From DATFRX01 sp035630615 (lineage in GTDB: Bacteria; Actinomycetota; Actinomycetes; Propionibacteriales; Nocardioidaceae), in the NCBI GenBank assembly GCA_035630615.1, contig DASQKI010000028.1, forward strand, positions 1 through 55,577: a stretch of DNA of 55,577 nt, written 5' to 3'. Shown here piece after piece: positions 1-8,856 of the stretch. Made by a program: the position numbers and the translations under genes. Under the pieces are notes generated by a model, which was not told the DNA's origin, searched no databases, and was given only the letters and a program-made list of their open reading frames with translations. How positions within the stretch are numbered: position 1 is the first letter of the stretch; the number at the start of each line of letters is the position of its first letter.

Positions 1-762
1 CTGGCGTTCTTCGCGATGGTCGGCTTCGAGGACTCGGTGAACATGGCCGAGGAGACCAAGGACCCGGTCCGGATCTTCCCGAAGGTCATGCTCATCGGTC
101 TGTGCGCCACCGGCCTCATCTACGTCCTGGTCGCGATCTCGGCAGTCGCCTTGGTCTCGCCCGAGGATCTGAACGAGGGATCCACACCGCTGCTGAAGGT
201 GGTCTCGGCCGGCGCCCCGGGCTTCCCGCTCGAGGTGTTCGCCTGGATCACCATGTTCGCGGTCGCCAACTCGGCGCTGATCAACATGCTGATGGCGAGC
301 CGGCTGCTGTACGGCATGTCGCACGAGCAGGTCCTGCCCGGTCCGCTCGGCCGGGTGCTGCGCAAGCGTCGTACGCCGTGGATCGCCATCCTGTTCACCA
401 CACTGCTCGCGTTCTTCCTGATCGGGTACGCCGACCTGGCCGCGCTCGGTGGCACGACGGCGCTCCTGCTGCTGTGCGTGTTCGCGATCGTGAACGTCGC
501 CGTCCTGGTGCTGCGCAAGGACCGGATGGAGCACAAGCACTTCCGCGCACCGACCGCGCTGCCGGTGCTGGGCGCCGTACTGTGCGCCTACCTGGCCAGC
601 CCGCTGTCCGGGCGGGCGTCGGCGGACTACAAGATCGCCGGCTGGCTGATGGTGATCGGTGTCGGGCTGTGGGCGATCACCTGGCTGCTGAACAAGTACG
701 TGTTCAACCGGCACGCCGAGTTCGACCCGAGCCATATCGACTCGAGTGGTCCGGTGAACTGA
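1..762 (+). CDS. APC-superfamily amino acid permease, C-terminal part
   Basis: The reading frame is open from the first base, so the gene begins left of the window; 253 codons are visible. The start of the visible part (GFEDSVNMAEETKDP) matches the conserved loop of APC amino acid/polyamine permeases, in which the glutamates follow a helix that helps form the substrate site. About five further hydrophobic helices follow, then a short polar tail. The likely role is proton-coupled amino acid or polyamine uptake across the cytoplasmic membrane; substrate cannot be read from this part. Its last 59 bases overlap, tail to tail, the end of a broken MFS gene on the other strand. Confidence 0.85.
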   Translation: MAFFAMVGFEDSVNMAEETKDPVRIFPKVMLIGLCATGLIYVLVAISAVALVSPEDLNEGSTPLLKVVSAGAPGFPLEVFAWITMFAVANSALINMLMASRLLYGMSHEQVLPGPLGRVLRKRRTPWIAILFTTLLAFFLIGYADLAALGGTTALLLLCVFAIVNVAVLVLRKDRMEHKHFRAPTALPVLGAVLCAYLASPLSGRASADYKIAGWLMVIGVGLWAITWLLNKYVFNRHAEFDPSHIDSSGPVN

Positions 763-1511
763 CCGGCAGCAGGGCCGCCACGACGACCGTGCCGAGGGCC
801 GTGAGCCCGGTGGTGACGGCGATCCAGCCGAGTGCGGAGTAATCCGCACCGGCGTCGATCGCCAGACTACCGAGCCACGGCCCTGCGGTGATTCCCGACG
901 TTGAACGCGGAGAAGTTGATCGCCGTCGCCAGGGTGGGGGCGTCGCCCGCCAGGCTGAACACGCGCGCGTTGAGGGCCGGGTTGGTCGCGAAGCCGAAGC
1001 CGCCGAGCAGGACGATCACCGTGATGGCGGTGATCGGGTTGCTCGCGGTCAGGGCGAGGATCGTGGACAGGATGCTCAGGCCGACGATGCCGGTGAAGAG
1101 GGTGTGGAAGGGCAGCGCGTCCGCGGTCCGGCCGCCGAGGGTGATGCCGATGAACGAGCCGAAGCCGTAGAGGGCCAGCACGCCCGGCACCGCAGCAGGT
1201 GTCAGCCCGGTCGTCTGGATCAGCAGGGGAGCGAGGTAGCTGAAGACCACCAGGATGGTCGTGGTGACCAGTGCGGTGGTGCAGAACGCCAGCCAGAGTC
1301 GAGAGTTGGCGAGAGCGTGGACCTCCTCGCGGAGTCGTGGCCTCTGTTCCGGGTCGGGACGCCCGCCGGGAATCGTCGCGAGGACTCCGGCCATCGCGAG
1401 GACACAGAGTCCGGCGACGGTCCAGAACGCCGTACGCCAGCCGAGGTGCTGACCCATCACCGTGCCGGCCGGGAGACCGACGATGGTGGCGATGGTGAGT
1501 CCGCCGGTCAC
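704..1511 (-). pseudogene. MFS drug-exporter remnant (5' truncated and frameshifted)
   Basis: From 1511 downwards the frame encodes the C-terminal half of a major facilitator (Cmx/arabinose-efflux type): GLPAGTVMGQHLGWRTAFW is the usual motif around helix 5. Two defects are visible. First, a stop codon lies immediately upstream in frame and the first four or so helices are missing (about 260 residues remain of a usual 390-410). Second, near 890 the frame changes: the family-typical SAFNVGN is followed by unrelated residues, while the expected continuation (PWLGSLAIDAGADYSALG) is in another frame and runs to a stop at 704-706. This is a decayed gene unless the sequence has an error; the truncation would remain either way. 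Confidence 0.8.
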
Positions 1512-1688
1512 GCCCGCTCAGGCACGATGAGTATCCCAGAGATCACCCTGCGCTGTCGCCGCGCCTGCCACAGGCTGAGATTTGAGCGGATACGGCATCG
1601 TTGGGGGTATGAACGAGCGGAGCGAGTTCATCATCAAGCACAGTGCTTGTCGTGCCTCATCCGCGCCCGCAGCGAAGCGAGGACGTGG

Positions 1689-2303
1689 ATGAGCTTTCAG
1701 ACCCCGGCGAAGCGGACCGGACGGACCGTTGATGCGGCCCGGATCGGCAGCGGGCTGAAGTTGCTCGGCGTGCTGGTCGGGCTGATGTGGTTGAGCGAGA
1801 TCGTCGACACAGCGATGAACGGAGCGCTCGATCAGTACGGGATCCTCTCGCGCGACCCGGAAGGTTTGATCGGCGTGGTCACCGCGCCGTTCCTGCACCT
1901 CGGCTTCGGCCACCTGATCTCGAACACGCTGCCTCTGGTCACCCTCGGCGCGCTGATCGCCGTCGGTGGCGCGGCACGGCTGTTCGCGGTCACCGCCCTG
2001 GTCACCGTCATCGGCGGTTTCGGCACCTGGCTGATCTCGCCGCCGAACACGATCACGATCGGCGCGAGCGGTCTCGTCTTCGGGTTCGCGGCGTACTTGA
2101 TCGCGCGTGGGATCTTCAACCGCCGGCTCAGTCAGGTGCTGGTCGGCGTACTCGTGGTGCTGGTGTGGGGGAGTGCGCTGCTCGGCGGTCTCCTGCCGCA
2201 GGACGGCATCTCCTGGCAGGGCCACCTGTTCGGCGCGATCGCCGGTGTCGTGGCCGCGTGGGTCCTCGCGGACGACCGGCCGAAACGCAAACCGGTCGTC
2301 TGA
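1689..2303 (+). CDS. Rhomboid family intramembrane serine protease
   Basis: A 204-residue membrane protein with about six hydrophobic segments. The rhomboid catalytic dyad is visible: Ser127 in the GASG motif (ITIGASGLVFGF) and His179 in the last helices (WQGHLFGAIAG). The helix-2 motif HLGFGHLISN also carries the conserved His/Asn pair. Rhomboids cleave transmembrane helices inside the membrane; the substrate is unknown. Start: the ATG at 1689 is chosen because the sequence upstream in the same frame is low-complexity arginine-rich and not protein-like. It is convergent with the downstream dehydratase gene, with 10 bases between them. Confidence 0.88.
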   Translation: MSFQTPAKRTGRTVDAARIGSGLKLLGVLVGLMWLSEIVDTAMNGALDQYGILSRDPEGLIGVVTAPFLHLGFGHLISNTLPLVTLGALIAVGGAARLFAVTALVTVIGGFGTWLISPPNTITIGASGLVFGFAAYLIARGIFNRRLSQVLVGVLVVLVWGSALLGGLLPQDGISWQGHLFGAIAGVVAAWVLADDRPKRKPVV

Positions 2304-2313
2304 GCGCTCCCGG

Positions 2314-3234
2314 TCAGCTCAGCGTCGCCGGGTCTGTGTTGGCCCCACAGACCACGACGACCACCCTTTCACCACCGGCGGGTTGGTAGACGCCCGACGC
2401 CAGCGCGGCGTACGCGACCGCCGCTCCGTGCTCGACGGCCAGGTGGTACTGGTGCCAGAGCTCATTGCGAGCGGCAACGATGGCGTCCTCGTCGACGAGC
2501 AACGACGGTACGGCGTACTCCCGCGCGGCCGCGAAGGCCAGCTCGCCGAGGCGTCGCGCACCGAGGGAGTCCGCCGCAATGCCACCGACCGGGCCGTCGA
2601 CCGGTTGACCGGCCTCGAGTGCGCGGTGGAGCGTCGGCGCCAGCTCAGGCTCCACGCCGACGACCTGGGCGTTGTCGCCGAGCGCCGTCGCGATACCGGC
2701 GATCAGTCCGCCGCCGCCGACCGCGACGAGCACGGTGTCGAACATGCCGGCCTGCTCGAGCAGTTCCAGCCCGAGGGTGCCCTGACCGGCGACGACCTCC
2801 GGCTGGTCGTAGGCGTGCAGCAACAGCGCGCCACTAGCGTCCCGTGCCTCCAGCGCGACTTGGTACGCCTCGGCGTACTCGTTCCCCACCTGGATCACCT
2901 CGGCCCCGAGCAGGTGCAGCTTGGCGACCTTGGGGGCCGGTGTAGTCACCGGCACAAAGATCCGTGCGGGTACGCCGAGCTCCCGTGCCGCGTAGGCCGC
3001 TGCCAGTCCGGCGTTGCCGCCCGAGGCCGCGACGATGCCCTGACCGGTGAGCTCGCCCTTCTCCTTTGCGCTGAGCAACCGGTTGAACGCGCCGCGCGGT
3101 TTGAACGAGCCGGTGTGCTGCAACAGTTCCAGCTTCAACGTCAGACCCGGCGCCACCTGGATCACCGGCGTACGCCGTACCCGCCCGGCGATCCGCTCCG
3201 CCGCTGCCCGCACCTCGTCGAGACTTACCGTCAT
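2314..3234 (-). CDS. PLP-dependent threonine/serine dehydratase family
   Basis: 306 residues of the fold-type II PLP family. Lys45 in TGSFKPRGA is the Schiff-base lysine; SGGNAG and the glycine loop VGGGGL bind the cofactor phosphate. Short stand-alone members without a C-terminal ACT or regulatory domain deaminate threonine/serine to 2-oxo acids or act as serine racemases, so this is a catabolic type rather than biosynthetic IlvA. The exact substrate is not decidable. The gene is divergent from the acyl-CoA synthetase gene with 50 bases between the starts. Threonine breakdown gives 2-oxobutyrate and then propionyl-CoA, so a link with the neighbouring propionyl-CoA-synthetase-like gene is possible but inferred. 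Confidence 0.88.
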   Translation of the reverse strand: MTVSLDEVRAAAERIAGRVRRTPVIQVAPGLTLKLELLQHTGSFKPRGAFNRLLSAKEKGELTGQGIVAASGGNAGLAAAYAARELGVPARIFVPVTTPAPKVAKLHLLGAEVIQVGNEYAEAYQVALEARDASGALLLHAYDQPEVVAGQGTLGLELLEQAGMFDTVLVAVGGGGLIAGIATALGDNAQVVGVEPELAPTLHRALEAGQPVDGPVGGIAADSLGARRLGELAFAAAREYAVPSLLVDEDAIVAARNELWHQYHLAVEHGAAVAYAALASGVYQPAGGERVVVVVCGANTDPATLS

Positions 3235-3284
3235 GCCTCAACCCTGCCACGATGAGTGGAGCCGTCGATGAGGAGGCCAGGCAG

Positions 3285-5159
3285 ATGGGTGCGTACAACG
3301 AAAGCTACCGCCGGAGTGTCGATGACCCGGAAGGGTTCTGGCTCGAAGCGGCAGGAGCGATCTCCTGGACCCAAGCGCCGACGCGTGCGCTCGACTCCGC
3401 CAACGCACCGTTGTATCGCTGGTTCCCCGACGCTGAGCTGAATACGTCGTACAACGCTCTCGATCGACACATCGAGGCCGGCCACGGCGACCGGGCCGCA
3501 CTGATCTACGACTCACCGGTCACGGCGACCAAGCGGACACTGACCTATCAGCAGTTGCGGGACGAGGTCGCGGTGTTCGCCGGCGCGCTGAAATCACTCG
3601 GTGTCGGCAAGGGCGATCGCGTCATCGTCTACATGCCGATGGTGCCGGAAGCCGCCATCACCATGCTGGCGTGCGCTCGGCTCGGCGCGATCCACTCCGT
3701 GGTCTTCGGCGGCTTCGCCCCGAAGGAGCTCGCGGCCCGGATCGACGACGCCACGCCACGGGTCATCGTGGCCGCGTCCTGCGGGATCGAGCCGACCCGC
3801 GTGGTCGAGTACAAGCCGATTATTGACGCCGCCCTCGAGCTCTCCGAGCACCAGCCCGACCACACGATCGTGCTCCAGCGCGAGGCAGCTCTCGCGAAGC
3901 TCGGCGACCGCGACCTGGACTGGGCCGAGCTCACCGCCGGCGCCGAACCCGCCGACCCGGTCCCGGTGGCAGCGACCGACCCGCTCTACATCCTCTACAC
4001 CTCGGGTACGACGGGGAAGCCGAAGGGGGTGGTCCGCGACAACGGCGGTCACGCGGTCGCGCTGGCCTGGTCGATGCGCGCGGTCTACGACATCGGCCCG
4101 GGTGACGTGTGGTGGACGGCCTCCGACGTCGGCTGGGTCGTCGGCCACTCCTACATCGTCTACGCACCCCTGCTGGTCGGCGCGACTTCCGTGCTTTATG
4201 AAGGCAAGCCGGTCGGTACGCCGGATGCCGGAGCGTTCTGGCGGGTCATCTCCGACCACGGCGCGAAGGCGTTGTTCACCGCGCCGACGGCGTTGCGGGC
4301 GATCAAGAAGGTGGACCCGTCCGCGGTGGAGTTGGCGAAGTACGACCTCGGCAGCTTCCGCACGCTCTTCCTGGCCGGTGAGCGGCTGGACCCAGAGACC
4401 TACCACTGGGCGCACGAGCACCTCGGCGTACCGGTGGTGGATCACTGGTGGCAGACCGAGACCGGCTGGCCGATCGCGGCGAACCCCCGCGGGCTCGAGC
4501 ATCTGCCGGTCAAGCCCGGGTCGGCCACTAAACCCGTGCCGGGCTGGGACGTCCACATCCTCGACCCCAACGGCGACCCCCTGCCGGCCGGATCTGAAGG
4601 CGCCATCGCGATCAAGCTGCCGCTCCCCCCGGGCTCGTTGCCGACCTTGTGGGGCGACGACCAGCGCTACATCGACTCCTACCTCTCGCAGTACGACGGC
4701 TACTACCTCACCGGCGACTCCGGGTTCCTCGACACCGACGGCTACCTGTTCGTGATGGGACGGGTCGACGACGTCATCAACGTGGCCGGGCACCGGCTGT
4801 CGACCGGCGCGATGGAGGCCGTGCTGGCCGCGCATCCGGCGGTCGCCGAGTGCGCCGTCATCGGCGTTCGGGACGCGGTCAAGGGCCAGCTGCCGCATGG
4901 GTTCGTCGTCCTTAAGGCCGGTGTCGATATCGGGGAGAATCAGCTGAGCGACGAGCTGGTCGCGTCCGTACGCCGCGAGATCGGCCCGGTCGCGGCGTTC
5001 CGCGACGTCAGTGTCGTCGAAGCGTTGCCGAAGACCCGCTCGGGCAAGATTCTGCGCAAGACGATGCGCGGCATCGCCGACGGAAGAGACGAGCCGGTGC
5101 CGTCCACCATCGAAGACCCGGCGGTCCTCGACGCGATCCGAGATCAGCTCCGGTCGTGA
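3285..5159 (+). CDS. Acyl-CoA synthetase, propionyl-CoA synthetase (PrpE)-like
   Basis: A 624-residue AMP-forming synthetase of the ANL superfamily. The phosphate loop YTSGTTGKPKG, the DHWWQTETGWP motif, the hinge region GRVDDVINVAGHRLSTG and the C-terminal acetylated-lysine motif RSGKILRK are all present. Length and the N-terminal ACAS-like part fit acetyl/propionyl-CoA synthetases; the GHSYIVYAPLL segment and the WWQTETGWPIAANP motif fit PrpE/ACSS3 best. Reaction: carboxylate plus ATP plus CoA gives acyl-CoA, AMP and PPi. The ATG at 3285 is preferred over the one at 3252 because AGGAGG lies a few bases before it. The next gene overlaps its stop codon by 4 bases, which suggests cotranscription. 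Confidence 0.9.
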   Translation: MGAYNESYRRSVDDPEGFWLEAAGAISWTQAPTRALDSANAPLYRWFPDAELNTSYNALDRHIEAGHGDRAALIYDSPVTATKRTLTYQQLRDEVAVFAGALKSLGVGKGDRVIVYMPMVPEAAITMLACARLGAIHSVVFGGFAPKELAARIDDATPRVIVAASCGIEPTRVVEYKPIIDAALELSEHQPDHTIVLQREAALAKLGDRDLDWAELTAGAEPADPVPVAATDPLYILYTSGTTGKPKGVVRDNGGHAVALAWSMRAVYDIGPGDVWWTASDVGWVVGHSYIVYAPLLVGATSVLYEGKPVGTPDAGAFWRVISDHGAKALFTAPTALRAIKKVDPSAVELAKYDLGSFRTLFLAGERLDPETYHWAHEHLGVPVVDHWWQTETGWPIAANPRGLEHLPVKPGSATKPVPGWDVHILDPNGDPLPAGSEGAIAIKLPLPPGSLPTLWGDDQRYIDSYLSQYDGYYLTGDSGFLDTDGYLFVMGRVDDVINVAGHRLSTGAMEAVLAAHPAVAECAVIGVRDAVKGQLPHGFVVLKAGVDIGENQLSDELVASVRREIGPVAAFRDVSVVEALPKTRSGKILRKTMRGIADGRDEPVPSTIEDPAVLDAIRDQLRS

Positions 5160-5650
5160 ACCGAGTCGGGGCGGCAATCGGCTCGTTCTTCTGGCTGCTC
5201 GCCGCTCCGGGCATCGTGGCGGTCCTCGTGCCGTGGTGGCTCACGGGATGGGACGCCCGCGAGATGGGTGACGGCTGGTTGCCGGTTCGCGTGCTCGGCG
5301 CCGTCGGCTTTGCGGCCGGCGCCGTCGTTGTCATCGAGGCGTTCGGCCGCTTCGCGATCAAGGGACTCGGCACGCCGGCGCCGGCCGCGCCGACACAGCA
5401 TCTGGTCGTCACCGGCCTCTACCGCTATCTGCGCAACCCGATGTACGTCGCCGTGGTCGCGATGATCGTCGGACAGGCCATGCTGCTCGGCCGGATCGTG
5501 CTCCTCGGGTACGCCGCTTTCGTCGCCCTCGTGTTCTTGGCTTTCGTCAAGGGGTACGAGGAGCCGACACTGCGTCGCCAGTTCGGCGCCGACTACGACG
5601 CGTACTCTGCGAGCGTCCCAGCCTGGTGGCCACGCCGACCGAAGCGCTAG
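5156..5650 (+). CDS. Isoprenylcysteine carboxyl methyltransferase-like (ICMT/PEMT) membrane protein
   Basis: 164 residues with four hydrophobic segments. The C-terminal half has the ICMT/phospholipid-methyltransferase signature: GLYRYLRNPMYVAV (the R-xx-RNPMY element that contributes to S-adenosylmethionine binding), then a helical hairpin and EEPTLRRQFGADYDAY, where the conserved EE and the tyrosine near the end are seen. Bacterial members are methyltransferases of unknown substrates, probably lipids or small molecules at the membrane. The GTG start overlaps the stop of the acyl-CoA synthetase gene (GTGA), so the two are probably translated together. Confidence 0.85.
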   Translation: MNRVGAAIGSFFWLLAAPGIVAVLVPWWLTGWDAREMGDGWLPVRVLGAVGFAAGAVVVIEAFGRFAIKGLGTPAPAAPTQHLVVTGLYRYLRNPMYVAVVAMIVGQAMLLGRIVLLGYAAFVALVFLAFVKGYEEPTLRRQFGADYDAYSASVPAWWPRRPKR

Positions 5651-5692
5651 CAGTCGGTAGCGCCGATCGACGGCGTTGGCCACACTGTGTGC

Positions 5693-6067
5693 ATGTCTAT
5701 CCGTGTGCAGTGCCTGTGTGTCGACTCCCACGACCCGGACCGGTTGGCACGATTCTGGGCCGAGGCACTGGGCTGGAGGCGCACGCACGACTCGCCGGAC
5801 GAAGTCGTGCTCGAGCCACCGGCCGGCAGCCCGGAGGACGGCGTCGCTCCGGACCTGCTGTTTCTTCGGGTGCCGGAAGCGAAGACGGTCAAGAACCGGC
5901 TCCATCTCGACCTCCGGCCCGACGACCAGACTCGCGAAGTCACCCGCATCGAGGCACTCGGCGCGCGCCGGGTCTCTGTCGGTCAGGGCGACGACGCTCG
6001 GTGGGTCGTTCTCGCCGATCCCGAGGGCAACGAGTTCTGCATCCTGCGGCCCCTGCCCGCCGCGTGA
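5693..6067 (+). CDS. VOC (glyoxalase-like) family protein
   Basis: About 124 residues forming one glyoxalase-like module. Typical elements are the N-terminal CVDSHDPDRLARFWAEALGW (here split by the family pattern of a short strand then helix), the middle segment KNRLHLDLRPDD with its conserved His-Asp-Leu, and the closing DPEGNEFCIL. Members of this subgroup (Glyoxalase_6) are widespread in actinomycetes and their substrates are mostly unknown. The ATG at 5693 is chosen; an in-frame GTG two codons earlier is possible. A similar protein is encoded at 37104-37547. Confidence 0.85.
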   Translation: MSIRVQCLCVDSHDPDRLARFWAEALGWRRTHDSPDEVVLEPPAGSPEDGVAPDLLFLRVPEAKTVKNRLHLDLRPDDQTREVTRIEALGARRVSVGQGDDARWVVLADPEGNEFCILRPLPAA

Positions 6068-6085
6068 GCGACCCGCGCTCGTCGC

Positions 6086-6880
6086 TCAGGCGACCCGCTT
6101 CACGGCGTACCCCATGTATTGGCCGGATCGGTCGCGGCTCTCGCGGAAGGCGTGCCGGCGGCCGAACTCGCGAACGTCGATCCGTCCCGTCTTGAGCTGG
6201 CGCGCCGACCACAGCATCCGCAGCGGCCGCCGGGGTCGCAGGCCGCGGACGTCGGCACTGCGCAGACCGTTGCGGCGCAGCGCGGCCGCCAGCTCGCGCG
6301 GCTTCCAGTACATCGACCAGACATGCAGATCGGGCGGAAAGCACGCGACCGGTGCCCAGTCCTGCGCCACCTTGATCGTCGTGAGCTTGCTGATCCAGGT
6401 CCGGTTGGGCGTGTCGTAGAGGAACACACCCCCCGGCCGCAGGACTCGGGAGGCCTCGGACAGCACCCGATCGACGTCGGTCACGTGCTCGATGACGTCA
6501 CAGCAGGTCACGACCCCGAACGACCCGTCGTCGTACGGCAGCGACTCCGCACCGCCCACGGTGTAGTCGATCTGGTACCCCTGCGCCTGCGCGTGTTCGC
6601 GGGCGGTCGCGATCGAACCGGACGAGAGGTCGAGACCGCTCACCGGAAAGCCCATCCGGGCGAACTCCTCGGCGATCAGGCCGCCGCCGCATCCGATGTC
6701 GAGCAAGGGCGTACGACGCGGGTCGAGACCCAGCCGGGCGAGCAGCACCCGTTCGTAGTAGGGCACCCGCCCAGGGTTGACGAACATGCGCAGCATCGCG
6801 AGCAGACTGTCGTCGGCCCACCATTCACCGGCGAGCCGGTTGTAGACGTCGTTGTCGATCTGACGTTGGCGACGGGACAC
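6086..6880 (-). CDS. UbiG-like SAM-dependent O-methyltransferase
   Basis: A class I methyltransferase of about 264 residues. The SAM-binding motif I LLDIGCGGGLIAEEFA, motif II area GLDLSSGSIATAREHA, the acidic CCDVIEHVTD and the LRPGG motif are clear. The N-terminal part NDVYNRLAGEWW and length resemble UbiG (3-demethylubiquinone methyltransferase). Actinomycetes use menaquinone, so the real substrate is probably another small aromatic or lipid molecule. The start is uncertain: GTG at 6880 is proposed because the frame further upstream would be antisense to the divergent neighbour that begins at 6902. Confidence 0.82.
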   Translation of the reverse strand: MSRRQRQIDNDVYNRLAGEWWADDSLLAMLRMFVNPGRVPYYERVLLARLGLDPRRTPLLDIGCGGGLIAEEFARMGFPVSGLDLSSGSIATAREHAQAQGYQIDYTVGGAESLPYDDGSFGVVTCCDVIEHVTDVDRVLSEASRVLRPGGVFLYDTPNRTWISKLTTIKVAQDWAPVACFPPDLHVWSMYWKPRELAAALRRNGLRSADVRGLRPRRPLRMLWSARQLKTGRIDVREFGRRHAFRESRDRSGQYMGYAVKRVA

Positions 6881-6901
6881 ACTCCATGATGCACTGATGC
6901 C

Positions 6902-7480
6902 GTGCGGCACCGAGATGACAAGCGACGGGTCGCCGACGCGATGGCGTGGACCGACCGGCGCGACTTCTTGCCGGCCCGAGAGCGGCCGATGGCCGACGAA
7001 GACCGTCCGCTGCCGATCGGGGGCGGACAAACCAACTCCCAACCGAGCACGGTCGCCGACATGGTGACGCTGCTAGAAGTCGATCCCGGGATGCGGGTGC
7101 TCGACGTCGGTGCCGGCTCCGGCTGGACGACGGCGATCCTGGCGCACCTCGTCGGACCGAACGGCCGGGTCGTCGGCGTCGAGATCGACCCGCACCTGGC
7201 GTACTGGGGAGGAGCCAACCTCCACAAGTACGCGGTGCCGTGGGCCCACATCGACGCGGCCGAGTCCGGTGTCCTGGGCTGGCCGGCGGCGGCGCCCTAC
7301 GACCGGATCTTGGTCTCGGCCGAGGCCGACGACGTGCCGGACGCGCTGATCGGTCAGCTCGGCCCGGACGGGATCATGGTCATCCCGGTCGCCGGCACGT
7401 TGTTGCGGCTCGCCCGTGAAGGTGTGCAGCCGCCGCAGATCAGCCGGCACGGCGCCTACCGCTTCGTCCCGCTGCTCTGA
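6902..7480 (+). CDS. Protein-L-isoaspartate O-methyltransferase-like protein
   Basis: 192 residues. The N-terminal VADAMAWTDRRDFLP and GGGQTNSQPSTVADM segments are the characteristic PCMT start, followed by the SAM motif VLDVGAGSGWTTAILA and VVGVEIDP. The family repairs isoaspartyl residues in damaged proteins, but actinomycete members include methyltransferases with other substrates. The C-terminal RILVSAEADDVPDALIGQL replaces the usual RI-V-(T/A)A--.(V/I)P pattern closely. The GTG at 6902 gives a start consistent with the family. Only about 21 bases separate it from the divergent UbiG-like gene. Confidence 0.83.
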   Translation: MRHRDDKRRVADAMAWTDRRDFLPARERPMADEDRPLPIGGGQTNSQPSTVADMVTLLEVDPGMRVLDVGAGSGWTTAILAHLVGPNGRVVGVEIDPHLAYWGGANLHKYAVPWAHIDAAESGVLGWPAAAPYDRILVSAEADDVPDALIGQLGPDGIMVIPVAGTLLRLAREGVQPPQISRHGAYRFVPLL

Positions 7481-7503
7481 GTCGGCGGCGACTCCAGCGG
7501 CGC

Positions 7504-8328
7504 TCAGTCGAACACGATGTGCACTGCATCGCCGATGCGCCGATAACCGATGGCCTGGTAGATGCCGTTGGAAGTCGGGTTCGCGAGGTCGGTGTAGAGC
7601 ATGCAGGTCCGGCCGGGCTCGGCAAGCTGGCGAGCCGTCAGGGCGGCGACGCAGGCGCTGGCGTAGCCGTGCCCACGAAGCTCACGCGGCGTGTAGACCA
7701 ACACGACACGCGCAACCCCGGCCGCTGGCGCGGTGATGCCGGCCATCGACACCACCGTGCCGTCGACGTCCCACACGTACAGTCGGCCATCGGCGACCCG
7801 TTCGGCCGTGTCGTCCGCCTCGACCGGGTGCCCCGTGTCTGTGAAGAAGCCGGCGTGCCAGGTCCGCAGCAGCGGCAGGTCGGTACTCTCGGCCCGACGG
7901 ATCCGGCCCGGGACCCCAGTCGGCGGCGTGACCGCGTCGGCGGCGTAGATCCCCTGCCGAGCCCTGACTCGCCCGGTCACGCCGACGAGACCGGCCCACG
8001 CCTCCGCGAACGTCTCGGCCTGGCGGAGGGGGCCACCGACACTCGGAAGCTCGCGGCCGCGCTCGTGCAGCTCCCCCGCGACGGTGCGCACCGCGTCGTC
8101 CGGGCCCACAGACAGGTAGAGGCCGAAGGGCGGCGTGTGCATGGCCGTGGCCGCGACCTCGCCGTCAGCCGTCGATAGCCAACACCAGAGGTCGTCGCCC
8201 TCGGCGTCGGCGAACCGGCGCTCGGCGTTGGTCAGCATGACACTGTGCTCGACCGGCCGCGAGCGCAGATAGTCGCGGGCGTGCTTCAGAAACTCTGCCG
8301 CGTCCGATGTCGTCCGAAAGACCGTCAT
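7504..8328 (-). CDS. GNAT family N-acetyltransferase
   Basis: 274 residues. The C-terminal half (about residues 140-274) is a GNAT domain: VVSMAGITAP, then VLVYTPRELRGHGYASACVA, where the R-G-x-G-x-A motif binds the acetyl-CoA pyrophosphate, then the terminal NPTSNGIYQAIGYRRIGD. The N-terminal 130 residues have the extended helical arrangement seen in two-domain GNATs in which only the second domain binds acetyl-CoA. Substrate unknown. It is convergent with the PCMT-like gene. Confidence 0.87.
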   Translation of the reverse strand: MTVFRTTSDAAEFLKHARDYLRSRPVEHSVMLTNAERRFADAEGDDLWCWLSTADGEVAATAMHTPPFGLYLSVGPDDAVRTVAGELHERGRELPSVGGPLRQAETFAEAWAGLVGVTGRVRARQGIYAADAVTPPTGVPGRIRRAESTDLPLLRTWHAGFFTDTGHPVEADDTAERVADGRLYVWDVDGTVVSMAGITAPAAGVARVVLVYTPRELRGHGYASACVAALTARQLAEPGRTCMLYTDLANPTSNGIYQAIGYRRIGDAVHIVFD

Positions 8329-8372
8329 GACCAGCCATCCTCGGAATCCATCGGCGCGGCGTCCAGCCGTTT

Positions 8373-8807
8373 TCAGACGATCGCGGGATAGGCCCGCTCG
8401 ACATCGGTCAGGGACTCGATCGTGGCGATCAGGCTCGCCCGCTCCAGATCGGCCAGGCCGCAGCGCAGCTCGTTGGGCGGCGACGCATCATCGTGCACCT
8501 CGATCCGCGCATCGACAGCGGCTTCGCTCGCCGCCGACAGCTCGATCGCGAGCCATCGATCCTCGGTGGCCAACGCGGCCGTCGACACCGCGCCGTCGAC
8601 CAGCGCCTCCAGAGCGGCTCGGAGCGACCGCAGCTCCTCGGCCCGTAGGTTGCCCTCCTGCTGGCAGCCGAAGCCACCGACCCGCACGCTGAGCGACGTC
8701 CACAACCAGTCGGCGTCGTCACCCTCGGGATAGAGCCGGCCGCGAACGGTCAGCAGCAGGTGGTCGTCGGACCGTCGTCCGATCAGGATCTCGCGTACGG
8801 GCGGCAC
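8373..8807 (-). CDS. WapI-family-like immunity/hypothetical protein
   Basis: 144 residues, no signal peptide or membrane helix. The pattern DDHLLLTVRGRLYP, the Trp-containing WLWTSLSVRVGGF and the alternating strands match actinobacterial proteins annotated as WapI family immunity proteins; this is recognition from memory and not certain. True WapI proteins neutralise the C-terminal toxin of WapA in contact-dependent inhibition. No WapA/Rhs-type toxin gene is in this window, so an immunity role is doubtful here. The start is GTG at 8807, with GGAG close upstream. Confidence 0.55.
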   Translation of the reverse strand: MPPVREILIGRRSDDHLLLTVRGRLYPEGDDADWLWTSLSVRVGGFGCQQEGNLRAEELRSLRAALEALVDGAVSTAALATEDRWLAIELSAASEAAVDARIEVHDDASPPNELRCGLADLERASLIATIESLTDVERAYPAIV

Positions 8808-8856
8808 CGCTCCATCATGACGCGGCCTGTCGGCGAGGTCCCGTACCGTGGGAGGC

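Noticed and set aside
1609..1631. ATGAAC...GTTCAT inverted repeat before the rhomboid gene
   Set aside because: Arms are only 6 bp with an 11-base loop, no promoter link seen; not more than chance.
3594..5177. Long open frame on the minus strand opposite the acyl-CoA synthetase gene
   Set aside because: It is a shadow of the high-GC coding strand: rich in Arg/Asp/Val, no family features, whereas the plus strand carries all synthetase motifs.
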